The notes under the pieces were generated by a model, which was given only the letters and a program-made list of their open reading frames with translations, was not told the origin of the DNA and did no database searches. Positions 18,069-27,069 of a stretch of DNA of 64,000 bases are shown here, piece after piece (position 1 is the first letter of the stretch; every line of letters starts with the position of its first letter). A program made the translations under genes and the position numbers. Source of the DNA: Merdiplasma sp964643295 (lineage in GTDB: Bacteria > Bacillota > Clostridia > Lachnospirales > Lachnospiraceae); assembly GCA_964643295.1 (NCBI GenBank), contig CAZXSN010000003.1, positions 37,044 to 101,043 on the forward strand, read 5' to 3'.

Positions 18069-19460
18069 TTATCCGCCGCAGACGCTTTTTCCTGCCGCGT
18101 AAGCCGTGGACCAGGCGATCTGCAGGTTAAAGCCCCCTGTCACAGCGTCCACATCCAGCACTTCCCCGGCAAAGTATAACCCTAAGACGCGCTTGGATTC
18201 CATGGTCTGCGGGTTAATCTCCTGTACGCAGACACCTCCCCGGGTAATGACCGCCTCATTATAATCCCGCAGTCCAGTCACTGTCAACGGGAATTCCTTG
18301 GTCAGTTCCGCAAGGGATCGGCGTTCTTCCCGGGTGATGTCGTGGACCTGTTTTTCCGGGGAAATCCCGCTTCGCTGCAGCATAACCGGGATCAGTTTTG
18401 CCGGGTATAAAGCGCCCAGGATGTTTTTCACCTGTTTGTTAGGGTTTTGGTCAAACTCACGCAGGATTCTTGCCTCCAGCTGCTGCAAAGACAAGGCAGG
18501 CTTTAAGTCGATGGACAGCCGCAGCGGATGTTTCTTAAGGGCCTCCGCGATCTGGCTGCTGGCGCTTAAGATCAAAGGGCCGCTCACCCCGAAATGGGTA
18601 AACAGCATTTCCCCGAACCCCTCATAGAGAAGCTTGTCATTATCCCGGACGGATATGCGCACGTTTTTTAAGGAAAGTCCCTGCATTCTGGCGGCGTCCT
18701 CTTCCGCCACGGTTAATGGCACCAGGGACGGGGATAATTCTGTCACCGTATGTCCCAGGGCTTTCGCGAACCGGTAGCCGTCGCCGGTGGAACCGGTCGA
18801 TGGATAGGATAGTCCCCCGGTAGCGATAATCACCGCATCCGCAAAAAGACACTGTCCGTTTTGCAGCTTTACTCCGGTTACCTTATACTTAGGGGACACT
18901 TTGCCGCCTTTCTTTTTCCCGGCGGTCCGCTTTCCTTTTCTACTTTCCGTGTCGCAGTAAGCAGCAGAAGAAGAAGCGTTAGCGTCTGCCAAAGAGATTT
19001 CCCTGTTTTCCTCTTCCGGGTTTTGCATCTGGCAGTCAGGAAGCGGTTCTGTGAGGATTTCCTGCACCGTTGTCCGCAAACAGACGCATACCTGCAGGCG
19101 TTTTAACTCCCTGGAGAGAGCCGCGATCACGTCAAAAGAGTGATCTGATACCGGGAATACCCGGTTTCCACGCTCCGTTTTGGTCTTTACTCCGCAGCAC
19201 TCAAAGTAGCGAATCGTATCCTGGCTGTCAAATCCGCGAAAGGCGCTGTAGAGAAACTTACGATTGCTGCAGACACTCTCCAGAAGAGCCGCCTGGTCAC
19301 AGTTATTCGTTAAGTTGCAGCGGCCTTTCCCGGTAAGGAAGAGTTTCTTTCCCAGCTTCTCATTTTTCTCCAGCAGCGTTACCTTTTGTCCGTTCGCCGC
19401 AGCCGTGACTGCCGCGAACATGCCGGCGGCTCCGCCGCCTACCACTGCTACTTCCCCCAT
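18069..19460 (-). CDS. BaiN/HI0933-type NAD(P)/FAD-dependent oxidoreductase
   Basis: A 463-residue flavoprotein if it starts at the ATG at 19458-19460, which has GGCAGGAG six bases before it; an ATG at 19508 would add 16 basic residues. The FAD-binding VVGGGAAGMFAAV is at the very N-terminus, then GKGRCNLTN, GGLSYPSTGSTGDGY and the C-terminal LYFAGEVLDVDAVTGGFNLQ. These identify the family represented by HI0933, YhiN and BaiN. Its physiological reaction is not fixed; some members reduce bile-acid intermediates. A charged insertion of about 50 residues, rich in Lys, Ser and Glu (NPEEENREISL...RKGKRTAGKKKGG), interrupts the flavin domain. It lies upstream of cmk on the same strand. Confidence 0.88.
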   Translation of the reverse strand: MGEVAVVGGGAAGMFAAVTAAANGQKVTLLEKNEKLGKKLFLTGKGRCNLTNNCDQAALLESVCSNRKFLYSAFRGFDSQDTIRYFECCGVKTKTERGNRVFPVSDHSFDVIAALSRELKRLQVCVCLRTTVQEILTEPLPDCQMQNPEEENREISLADANASSSAAYCDTESRKGKRTAGKKKGGKVSPKYKVTGVKLQNGQCLFADAVIIATGGLSYPSTGSTGDGYRFAKALGHTVTELSPSLVPLTVAEEDAARMQGLSLKNVRISVRDNDKLLYEGFGEMLFTHFGVSGPLILSASSQIAEALKKHPLRLSIDLKPALSLQQLEARILREFDQNPNKQVKNILGALYPAKLIPVMLQRSGISPEKQVHDITREERRSLAELTKEFPLTVTGLRDYNEAVITRGGVCVQEINPQTMESKRVLGLYFAGEVLDVDAVTGGFNLQIAWSTAYAAGKSVCGG

Positions 19461-19584
19461 TCGCTTCTCCTGCCTCTCTTGTTGCTTTTGCCGCTTAAAA
19501 AGATCCATCACACCTTGTCTTTTTTCGACACTCCCGCTCTTTCCAACCTTCCGAAAGGTATGGCGAAGGGCCGGGAAACTTTCC

Positions 19585-20508
19585 TTACGGTTCCTCCGGA
19601 TAGTGAAACGGCCGAAGCTCCACGTACTCTTCCATCTGGTCAAGTTCATCGCCGCCGAAGATCTGAAACTCCGAAAGCACCTGCTCGATGCTGCGCAGAC
19701 GGCTGATCACCTGCTCCTTATGCTTCATGCAAAGAGCCGTAAAGAGCGCATTGACCACGCTCATGGCTGCCGTCAGGGAAGGAGCCGCCGAGGACATGTC
19801 GCAGGGGATGGTCAGGTTGCAGGAGGAATAAAGGTTTAAGGGGGAATGAGAGCTGTCGGTAAGCGTAATTACCGAGGCCTGGCGGCTGTTCGCGAACTCC
19901 AGCATCTTGATCGTGCGCAGAGAATAGCGCGGGAAGCTGATTCCGACCACTGCATCCTCGCTTGTAAGGTCAATCATCTGCTCTAAAAGTTCGTGTTCAC
20001 TGCTGCTTTGCAGCAGCACCACATCCTCGCGCACAAGCTTTAAGTTCATATGCAGAACCTGCGCCAGAGGAGCACAGCTGCGAAGCCCCACCAGATAGAT
20101 TTTCCGCGCCTTATCGAGTAAGTCCACCGCCTGGGAAAAGGCCCGCCCGTCTACGGTCTGTCTGGCAGCGGCTAAGGATTCCATGTCGGACTGCAGCACA
20201 TGGGCAAGCAGTTCCGGCTGCTCAAACTCCCCGTAGACTTCCTCCATACGCGCAAGCGGGTGGATTCGCTGCCGGATCAGTTCCTGAAGTTTGCTCTGAA
20301 ACTGCGGGTAGCCGTCGAACCCTAAGTCCAGGGCAAAGCGCAGCACGGTCGCTTCGCTTACGTTTACCGCCTCTCCCAGTTTCGCGGCGGTCAGAAAAGC
20401 CGCCTGCTCCAGATCATTAAGCACAAAGTCCGCCAGTTTCTTCTTGCCCCTGCTGAAACTCTCATACCGGCTTCTGATATCTTTCAGAAGCCCTGTCTCC
20501 TTCTCCAC
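19585..20508 (-). CDS. RpiR-type transcriptional regulator
   Basis: A 307-residue protein starting at the GTG at 20506-20508 (GGAGAGGAAAC upstream). The N-terminal 75 residues are an HTH_6 domain: FSRGKKKLADFVLNDLEQAAFLTAAKL then VNVSEATVLRFALDLGFDGY. Residues about 115-250 form a SIS sugar-phosphate-binding domain with IYLVGLRSCAPLAQVLHMNL and AVVGISFPRYSLRTIKMLEFA. RpiR regulators sense phosphosugars. The gene is 35 bp downstream of the histidine kinase gene and precedes the flavoprotein gene, so its targets are not obvious from neighbours. Confidence 0.9.
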   Translation of the reverse strand: MEKETGLLKDIRSRYESFSRGKKKLADFVLNDLEQAAFLTAAKLGEAVNVSEATVLRFALDLGFDGYPQFQSKLQELIRQRIHPLARMEEVYGEFEQPELLAHVLQSDMESLAAARQTVDGRAFSQAVDLLDKARKIYLVGLRSCAPLAQVLHMNLKLVREDVVLLQSSSEHELLEQMIDLTSEDAVVGISFPRYSLRTIKMLEFANSRQASVITLTDSSHSPLNLYSSCNLTIPCDMSSAAPSLTAAMSVVNALFTALCMKHKEQVISRLRSIEQVLSEFQIFGGDELDQMEEYVELRPFHYPEEP

Positions 20509-20543
20509 GTTTCCTCTCCGTTTTTGTATCTCTGCTCCCAGGA

Positions 20544-22052
20544 TCAGCTGTCCCTGTTTTCGATGGCTTCCTCCGTGTCGGCGCATTCCAGGTCAAACCA
20601 GAACTCCACGCCGTCGGGGAGGTTTCGCACACCGAAGGGCTGATGAAGGGAATCCATGATCGCCTTTACGATGGAAAGCCCCACACCGCTGCCGCCGTAC
20701 TCTCTGGTCCTGGCTTTGTCCACCTTGTAGAATTTCACCCAGATCTGATCGATATCCTCCTCGGGGATCGGCTGCCCGGTATTAAAGACGCTGATCTGCG
20801 CTTTGCCCTGCTCCACTGCGGAGCGGATCTCGATTCGTTTTTCCCCTTCCACGTGGTTTAAGGCATTGCTCAGGTAGTTGGTCAGCACTTCCTCCACCTT
20901 GAATTCGTCTCCCCAGACATGAAGGCTGTCGCTTCCTATATACTCAATCCGTGCGTCCTTTTGCTGCACCAGGATCTGTACCGACTGCATCTTTCCGCGG
21001 ATTAAGGGCACGATGTCGAAGCGCTCCAGCTGGATCTGCTCATTGCCAAACTCGAGTTCATTGAGTGTTAAGAGCTTGCGGACCATCTCATTCATCTTAC
21101 CGGCTTCGTCCATGATGACCTCGCAGTAGAACTCCCGGCTTTCCGGATCGTCGTTGACGCATTCCTGCAGGCCCTCTGCGTAACCCTGGATCAGGGCCAG
21201 GGGAGTCTTTAACTCATGACTGACGTTGGAAAGAAATTCCTTGCGCATCTCATCGATCTCTTCCTTGTGCGCGATGTCCTTCTGCAGCTCGTTGTTGGCG
21301 GACTTTAACTGGGAGATCGTCTGCTCCAGGGTTTCTGACATCTGGTTAAAATGTTCTCCCAGCTGTCCGATTTCATCCTCGCCTCCGCTTGTGTATTTGG
21401 CGTCAAAATCCAGGTTGGCCATCCTGCGCGACAGATCCGTAAGCTCCACAATCGGGCGGGCGATGCGGCGCGAGAACAGCCAGATCACGATACAGCTTAA
21501 CAGCACCGGGACGATGCTGATGTACATGACAAACTCTGTGGAAATGCCCACACTCGTGTGAATGCTCTCCAGAGGGATGCGCATGATGAAGTAATCGCCG
21601 CAGGAGAGGTTTCCCCACATCTCCAGGTAGTTCATGTCCATCGCTTCGTCATCCTTCTTCTGGATGGTGTACGTTGTTCCCCTCTTTAAGACCTCGGCGT
21701 CATCCGGTTCCAGGCCCATGCTGTAGCCAAACAGTCTGGCCGCCATCACGGAATTCGTGTACTCGGATACCGGGAGCACCTCGAAATCCTGGTTGAGTAC
21801 AGTCACCGTGATGTTGTTTGTGCTTCTTACCTCCCGAAATTCCGTGGCAAAGTAGGGGACATCCACGCCGTCCTCCGTGATATGGGAATCGATCAGCCGG
21901 TATGCCTCCACGAGGGTGTGCTGCATCTTGCGCAGGTAGAACTTTTCCATGAACAGGTTGTTCAGAAGCAGGTTGGTGGCCAGCGTTAAGATCATCACAC
22001 CGACAAAGACCGCCGTGATCTGCCGGGCGATGGACTGCTTCATGAATTTCAT
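20544..22052 (-). CDS. sensor histidine kinase
   Basis: A 502-residue membrane kinase. TM1 is about 12-32 (ITAVFVGVMILTLATNLLL) and TM2 about 175-195, enclosing an extracytoplasmic sensor of roughly 140 residues. A HAMP domain (RRIARPIVELTDLSRRMANL) follows, then a coiled coil, the H-box FLSNVSHELKTPLALIQGY, the N-box EEVLTNYLSNALNH, and the G-boxes VFNTGQPIPEEDIDQIW and GGSGVGLSIVKAIM. All catalytic motifs are intact. It overlaps the response regulator by ATGA, so the two form one signalling pair. The signal is not evident. Confidence 0.95.
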   Translation of the reverse strand: MKFMKQSIARQITAVFVGVMILTLATNLLLNNLFMEKFYLRKMQHTLVEAYRLIDSHITEDGVDVPYFATEFREVRSTNNITVTVLNQDFEVLPVSEYTNSVMAARLFGYSMGLEPDDAEVLKRGTTYTIQKKDDEAMDMNYLEMWGNLSCGDYFIMRIPLESIHTSVGISTEFVMYISIVPVLLSCIVIWLFSRRIARPIVELTDLSRRMANLDFDAKYTSGGEDEIGQLGEHFNQMSETLEQTISQLKSANNELQKDIAHKEEIDEMRKEFLSNVSHELKTPLALIQGYAEGLQECVNDDPESREFYCEVIMDEAGKMNEMVRKLLTLNELEFGNEQIQLERFDIVPLIRGKMQSVQILVQQKDARIEYIGSDSLHVWGDEFKVEEVLTNYLSNALNHVEGEKRIEIRSAVEQGKAQISVFNTGQPIPEEDIDQIWVKFYKVDKARTREYGGSGVGLSIVKAIMDSLHQPFGVRNLPDGVEFWFDLECADTEEAIENRDS

Positions 22053-22729
22053 GAATCTACCTCAAACTTGTAGCCCATGCCCCAGATCGTCTTGATATAG
22101 TCGCCGTGCTCTCCCAGCTTGCTGCGCAGCTTTTTGACATGGGTGTCGATCGTGCGGGCATCGCCGAAGTAGTCGTAATTCCAGACACTGTTTAAGATTT
22201 TCTCCCGGGAGAGAGCCAGTCCCTGGTTTTCCATGAAATAGGTGAGAAGCTCGAACTCCTTAAAGCTTAAATCGACGGGTTTGCCGTCAATCAGCACCTG
22301 ATGAGCGCCCCGGTTTAATTCGATCGCCCCGGCTTTGAGCACGTCGTCGGGATTGAAGGCGTTTGTTCTGCGTAAGATGGCCTCCACTCTCGCCACCAGG
22401 ATCTTGGGGCTGAAAGGCTTGGAGATGTACTCATCCACACCCAGCTCAAATCCCAAAAGCTCATCGCGCTCATCGCTTCTTGCCGTCAGCATGATGATCG
22501 GCACTTTGGAGAGCTTGCGGATCTCCCGGCAGACCTCCCAGCCGTCCATCTTGGGCATCATCACGTCCAGGATTACAAGGGCGATATCCTTGGTGCCAAA
22601 AAACACATCGATCGCCTCCGCCCCGTCTCCGGCCTCCAGGACCTCGAAGTCTTTCTTGACCAGGAAATCCCGCACGAGCTTGCGCATTCTGCTCTCATCG
22701 TCCACTACCAGTATTTTTAACTTGTCCAT
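22049..22729 (-). CDS. OmpR/PhoB-type response regulator
   Basis: A 226-residue regulator starting at the ATG at 22727-22729 (MDKLKILVVDDESRMRKLV) with GGAGGG upstream. The receiver domain has the acidic pair in VVDDE, the phosphorylated Asp in LVILDVMMPKMDGWEV (about 54), Thr in IIMLTARSD and Lys in YISKPFSP. The winged-helix DNA-binding domain follows (LSFKEFELLTYFMENQGLAL, TIDTHVKKLRSKLGEHGDYI, GMGYKFE). It is the first gene of a likely operon with the kinase, the RpiR regulator and possibly the flavoprotein. Confidence 0.95.
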   Translation of the reverse strand: MDKLKILVVDDESRMRKLVRDFLVKKDFEVLEAGDGAEAIDVFFGTKDIALVILDVMMPKMDGWEVCREIRKLSKVPIIMLTARSDERDELLGFELGVDEYISKPFSPKILVARVEAILRRTNAFNPDDVLKAGAIELNRGAHQVLIDGKPVDLSFKEFELLTYFMENQGLALSREKILNSVWNYDYFGDARTIDTHVKKLRSKLGEHGDYIKTIWGMGYKFEVDS

Positions 22730-23236
22730 TTCTTTCCCTCCAGATATCGGCACGGGTTCCTGAAAGATCCCCAAAAGAGACCTTTACAGCGAACCGCCCG
22801 GCAATAGTTTTCAGACACAAAGGAACAAAGAAAGATCTCAGGGAAGATCTGTAAGATCCATTGGAAAGTCCAAAGGCAGGTCTTCGCTTCTTTCTATGTC
22901 TTTTGTTTCGCGTTCCTGTATTTTCAGGGCAGGAAACCTCCCTGCTCCTGCTGCTATTCCATCGTTTCCAAGGAACATGCAGGGGATGTCCTTCTTCAGG
23001 CTTCCCGCAAAAGCCTCCTGTAATCGAACACAGATAGTATAACACTCTGCCCGGACATCGTCCAGTCGATTTCATGGAAAGTGCAGGCTGTATGAGGAGA
23101 ACTGCGCAAAAATGAAGAGGAGGTGAAGAAGGAGGAAAAGTCCAACCCCGGAGATGCGAGGAGGAAAAGGGGACATACTCTTTGGCTGGTTGTCTACTGA
23201 TCCGTTAGCTGACTTCCTTCCTTATCTATTTCAGGT
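22730..23236. other. intergenic between divergent units
   Basis: No gene. On the minus strand TATACT near 23036-23041 with a weak TGGACG 17 bp upstream may be the two-component promoter, giving a leader of about 300 nt. The frame over 22695-23075 is low-quality translation and is not called. Confidence 0.35.
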
Positions 23237-23265
23237 TTGACAGCACATTGAGTGAGCGTTATAAT
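23237..23265 (+). promoter_or_regulatory. consensus sigma-A promoter of transposase-like gene A
   Basis: TTGACA (23237-23242) and TATAAT (23260-23265) with exactly 17 bp between them, both perfect matches. It drives the transposase-like gene starting 30 bp downstream. Confidence 0.88.
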
Positions 23266-23294
23266 AAAATATACTTAGACAGGGAGGAAAGGCT

Positions 23295-25037
23295 ATGCCA
23301 GCGAATTCGTCAGGGAAGGTCAAAACCCGTATTGTCCACCAGGTGAAAAAGAATGGGGAAACTTATGTTCTTGAGAGGAAAACGCAGTACGATCCGGTGA
23401 AGAAATACAACGTTGTGCTCTCCAGCCGCCTCATTGGAAAGATCCCCAAAGGGGAGACGAAAGTCGTTCCAACCGGACATAAAAGGAGTCCGAAGGAAAA
23501 GGAAGCAGCTGCGGACATTCAGACCGCTTTAGGATCTGCTTTTAGCGGGAAGGCCAGGATGATGGAGATCCTGGATCATATCGGAACCGTTTCCGGCATT
23601 GATTCTGCTGTCTGTGAGAATACGGATCCGGATACGGCTTTAAAAATCCTTTCAATTGCCCGCTACCTTTGCGGCACCAACCGGCAGCCATTATCCGGAA
23701 TGCCCGTCTGGCAGCTTTCCCATCCGCTTCCTGTTAAAGAGGAGCTTACGGAGGATGTCTGTCTGGCACTCTTTAAGAAAGTGGGACGAGGGGAGACGTC
23801 CCGCCAGGGATTTTTTGCCTCACGCTTTGCCGCCTTAGACGAAGAAGAGGTACTGGTGTATGAAACGGCGGTCGTCTCTGCGTTTTCTATGCAGTTACCG
23901 GACAGCGAAGGGACATACCCCGAAGCCCCGGATGGTCTGCCTGCTCCCTTCCTTGTATGGTACTCTGGAAAGACCAGACAGCCGATCGCCTTTGCACAAG
24001 AGTCAGGGGATCACCAGGGAGGAAGCACCCTGGAGAAAATGGGTAAGCAGCTGCTCTCCTTTGGGATCTCGAAGACGGAGGTCGTCACCGACCGGGGCGA
24101 GTGTTCTTTGAAAGACCTGGAGGAGCTGCTTTATGCTCCCTTTAACTTCATCACTCCAGTCAAGCGCACTGTTTCCTGGGTAAGAAAAGAGCTGGACAGT
24201 CATCTGGAGGACTTCTTCTCAAAAGATACTGTCTGTCCGTTTGACGGGGACATCTTTGGCGTTACCGCAAAGGTGAGATGCGACTCTATCCGCCCGGGGG
24301 AACGTAAGATTACGGGGCAGGATTCTGTAAACGGCGAACCGGGAAAATCAGGCCGCGGGATGTATCTTCATCTGTACTTTGATGCCAGACAGCGCTCGAG
24401 TGAGGATGCGGCTTTTGACGAGGAGTTAAGCGAGATCAGGTGCCGTATGGAGGATGGAGAGAAGGAAACTGCCCTGCCGGAGAGCGCCCGGCAGTACTTT
24501 GCTGTCTTCAAAGACCACGGGAAGACAAGCATTACCCTTCAGGAAGAGGCAGTTGCACAGGCAAAAAGGTACCATGGTTTCTTCTGCCTGGCAGCCAGCG
24601 GGGAGAAAGACGCCTTTGAAGCGCTGCGCAAATATCGGGGAAAGGAAACGGTGGATGCTTTCTTCGCGCCGGAAAGACGCGAAGCGGAAAAGCCGCGAAC
24701 TGGCGTTTGCTCACCGGCAGACTTACAGGGGCGATTGTTTGTGCAGTTTGTCGCCCTCTCCTACTTTGAATTCTACCGTGAGCAGCTTCGTACACTGAAG
24801 CAGACTCTTACGGAAGAGATCGCTCATCCGCAGAGTAAGACAGACGCCGAAGAGCTTACCACGAAGAAGAATCTCTTGTCATGGCTGCAAAGCACACCCG
24901 TATATCTTACACTCCTGTGGTTTGATGTATCGGGAGAGGCACAGGTTTCCGGGAAGCTAAAGTCCAGGCGCTGGTCAAAAGAGATCATCGAGAGGGATCA
25001 GCTGTTCCTTGAAAGCTTAGGAGTCCCCGATCTTTGA
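23295..25037 (+). CDS. IS4/IS1634-type transposase-like protein A, altered catalytic triad
   Basis: A 580-residue protein with GGGAGGAAAGGCT before its ATG. The N-terminus (KNGETYVLERKTQYD, then RLIGKIPKG) matches the strand-rich start of IS1634-family transposases. An RNase H-like core follows. By eye, the first catalytic position is Glu in LVYETAVVSAFS where the family has Asp. The second, VVTDRGECSL, is intact. The third-helix motif KYRGKETVDAFF places Asp where Glu is expected. So all three are acidic but not in the canonical order. It is longer than average, with an extended insertion around 320-470. No terminal inverted repeats or target duplications are visible. It is convergent with gene B. 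Confidence 0.6.
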   Translation: MPANSSGKVKTRIVHQVKKNGETYVLERKTQYDPVKKYNVVLSSRLIGKIPKGETKVVPTGHKRSPKEKEAAADIQTALGSAFSGKARMMEILDHIGTVSGIDSAVCENTDPDTALKILSIARYLCGTNRQPLSGMPVWQLSHPLPVKEELTEDVCLALFKKVGRGETSRQGFFASRFAALDEEEVLVYETAVVSAFSMQLPDSEGTYPEAPDGLPAPFLVWYSGKTRQPIAFAQESGDHQGGSTLEKMGKQLLSFGISKTEVVTDRGECSLKDLEELLYAPFNFITPVKRTVSWVRKELDSHLEDFFSKDTVCPFDGDIFGVTAKVRCDSIRPGERKITGQDSVNGEPGKSGRGMYLHLYFDARQRSSEDAAFDEELSEIRCRMEDGEKETALPESARQYFAVFKDHGKTSITLQEEAVAQAKRYHGFFCLAASGEKDAFEALRKYRGKETVDAFFAPERREAEKPRTGVCSPADLQGRLFVQFVALSYFEFYREQLRTLKQTLTEEIAHPQSKTDAEELTTKKNLLSWLQSTPVYLTLLWFDVSGEAQVSGKLKSRRWSKEIIERDQLFLESLGVPDL

Positions 25038-25218
25038 GGCCCTTTAGACGTTGTTTCCGCAAGACGGTGACTGACATGAGCGCTTCTGTCCGTCTCTTTG
25101 CGAATCGGAGGAAGTTTGGAAAGGGCGACGAAGATCCTGCCTGAAATAGCTTATGGGAAGCATAACCTTCTTTTACCTTACAGGTTAAAAGAACCTTCCG
25201 CGGGACTTAAATCTGTAT

Positions 25219-27000
25219 CTAGACCATTAATTCCGCGATTTCTTCATCGATCGCTGTTTCATCCACGGATACCGTATCCAGGATCTTCTTCTGCAGCTTA
25301 GTAAGCTTATAGCGCCGTTTTCTTTTCTCTGTTTTGGGATCTTTCTGCGCTTTAATCGCTTCCAACGCCTGAATTACAGACGAAACCGGAACGTTTTTAA
25401 GGTCCAAATTTTTAACCGTCTCCGTGCTTTTAGAAAGCAGCAGATAAAGAATCGAGGATACGAACCAGAGGAAGGCTTTTCCCCGCGCATCCACAACCGG
25501 AGAAACGTTCATCTCGTCCAAGCCCAAGTGACTTTTTAAGGACAGAAAAGTTTCCGCGGCACAGTCCTTTCTGGAATAGGCATCCAGACACATCTGCGCG
25601 GTCATCTCCTGACGGGTGACAAATACGGATATCCCCGCTTTCTGACAGAGTCGTTTAGTGGCCTCCTCATCTACTGTAAATCCGGTCACCTGGAAAAGTG
25701 CAGGCCGCTCTTGCTTAGATCCGCTTCCTCTTTCACTTTTCTTTTCCGCCTCCTTGGAAACGTAGGGAAAAGTCTCAAGCCTAAAGTAAGGAGGGATCCA
25801 GTCAAGCTCCTTAGAGGTAAAAAACTTATTTTTCGAAACTTCCAGAAATTCTTCCAGTTCCTTTGCTTTTGCCGACACTTCTCTTAAGATTTCCTCCCGT
25901 TTCGACAAAAATTTATTCTCACTCCAGATAAGATGACACACACATGTAGGTCCTTTAGGATAGAGCGCACAAGGGTTTGATACCGCATAAACTTCTTCCC
26001 CTTCTTCGCCTTTGATTCTGTTTTCGGGGCGCTTAAGTTCCTCCCGCATCTGATCCGCGAGTTTGTCCGCGAAAGCGCAGTCAGAGCGAAGCAGCAGCAG
26101 ATAGTCAAAGGCTTTTGCATCCATCATTCGGATGTCTTCCATGGAGAGAAAGCCGCGGTCGAGGAGAATACAAAGTTTCTTTTCTTCGCCGAGCATTTCT
26201 TTTATCTGCCTGATAAACTTGATCTTCTCCTGTTTTTCATTCACTCCGGAAGTATCCGAAAACCCATTTAGATACATCAGGGGAAGACCGTCTGACTGCC
26301 TGAGCGCATACGCGATATCCGTCTGCTTTAACGAGTGAGTATTCTTTTCCGGATCCTTCTCCAGGAGAAAAACTCCTTCCGCCGAAGCGTTTTCCCTCAA
26401 TGAATCGAAGCACAGATATGCATCATCCAGGTTTCGAACCGCCCATTTTTCCTGAAACCTCGCGATCTTTAAGTCGGTAAGGGTGTCTTTGAGAAACTGT
26501 CCCAACTGTGTTTCATCCAGGATCTGATCCGAAAATAAAACATGCTCTTCTGCCCAGTCAGGATACCGGGACAAAAGGGCACTTCCCCTGGATAAATAAA
26601 AGTCGCAAAAATCCAGGATCTGTCCGGTATCTTCTTCAAAAACGCAGATAAGATCTTCCATCAGCCCGCTTTGCCTGGAGGCCGCTTTTATAAAGCAGTG
26701 GAAACCGGTACAGAGACTGTCGGAAAAGACAGGAGGATCCGGATACTCATCCGGATCCTGTATCAACGCTTTGTAGGTATCGTTCGCGTAGAAAAAACGG
26801 GTGGGTACTCCGTCAACGATCTGTTGTACACCTATACAGACTCTATCATGTGTTGTATATCCCCGGGTTCCATCGGTCTTTCTCTCAGAGGGAGGCACAT
26901 ATTTATCGGAAGTGTTGATGTACACGTACTTTTGATTGCTTACGAAAGCTCCCCTGGGAAAGGGATACAGATTTTCTTTGGTGCGCGGAATTTTCCCCAT
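25219..27000 (-). CDS. IS4/IS1634-type transposase-like protein B
   Basis: A 593-residue protein. Catalytic Asp candidates are present in AYLCFDSLRENAS and ILLDRGFLSMEDI. LRQSDGLPLMYLNGFSDTSG between them matches the family's GlPl...GnxsD strand. In the third helix, AYSRKDCAAETFLSLKSHLG, aligning the Phe and Lys of the Y-R-E-K signature puts Ala at the catalytic Glu position and a Glu one residue later. That is probably inactivating, though a gap could rescue it. The C-terminal tail is strongly basic (KAQKDPKTEKRKRRYKLTKL). GAGAGGATGAAAA precedes the ATG. It lies 69 bp downstream of gene C on the same strand. Confidence 0.6.
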   Translation of the reverse strand: MGKIPRTKENLYPFPRGAFVSNQKYVYINTSDKYVPPSERKTDGTRGYTTHDRVCIGVQQIVDGVPTRFFYANDTYKALIQDPDEYPDPPVFSDSLCTGFHCFIKAASRQSGLMEDLICVFEEDTGQILDFCDFYLSRGSALLSRYPDWAEEHVLFSDQILDETQLGQFLKDTLTDLKIARFQEKWAVRNLDDAYLCFDSLRENASAEGVFLLEKDPEKNTHSLKQTDIAYALRQSDGLPLMYLNGFSDTSGVNEKQEKIKFIRQIKEMLGEEKKLCILLDRGFLSMEDIRMMDAKAFDYLLLLRSDCAFADKLADQMREELKRPENRIKGEEGEEVYAVSNPCALYPKGPTCVCHLIWSENKFLSKREEILREVSAKAKELEEFLEVSKNKFFTSKELDWIPPYFRLETFPYVSKEAEKKSERGSGSKQERPALFQVTGFTVDEEATKRLCQKAGISVFVTRQEMTAQMCLDAYSRKDCAAETFLSLKSHLGLDEMNVSPVVDARGKAFLWFVSSILYLLLSKSTETVKNLDLKNVPVSSVIQALEAIKAQKDPKTEKRKRRYKLTKLQKKILDTVSVDETAIDEEIAELMV

Positions 27001-27069
27001 TTTTCATCCTCTCCTGGAACTCATTTACTGCTTTACCGGGAATAAATTTATCATCCTTAAAAAGCGCTC

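Noticed and set aside
19508..19649. N-terminal extension of the BaiN-type protein
   Set aside because: Overlaps the RpiR gene end and adds only basic residues without homology; the ATG at 19460 or 19508 is preferred.
22695..23075. 126-residue minus frame before the response regulator
   Set aside because: An Arg/Ser-rich low-quality translation overlapping the real start region.
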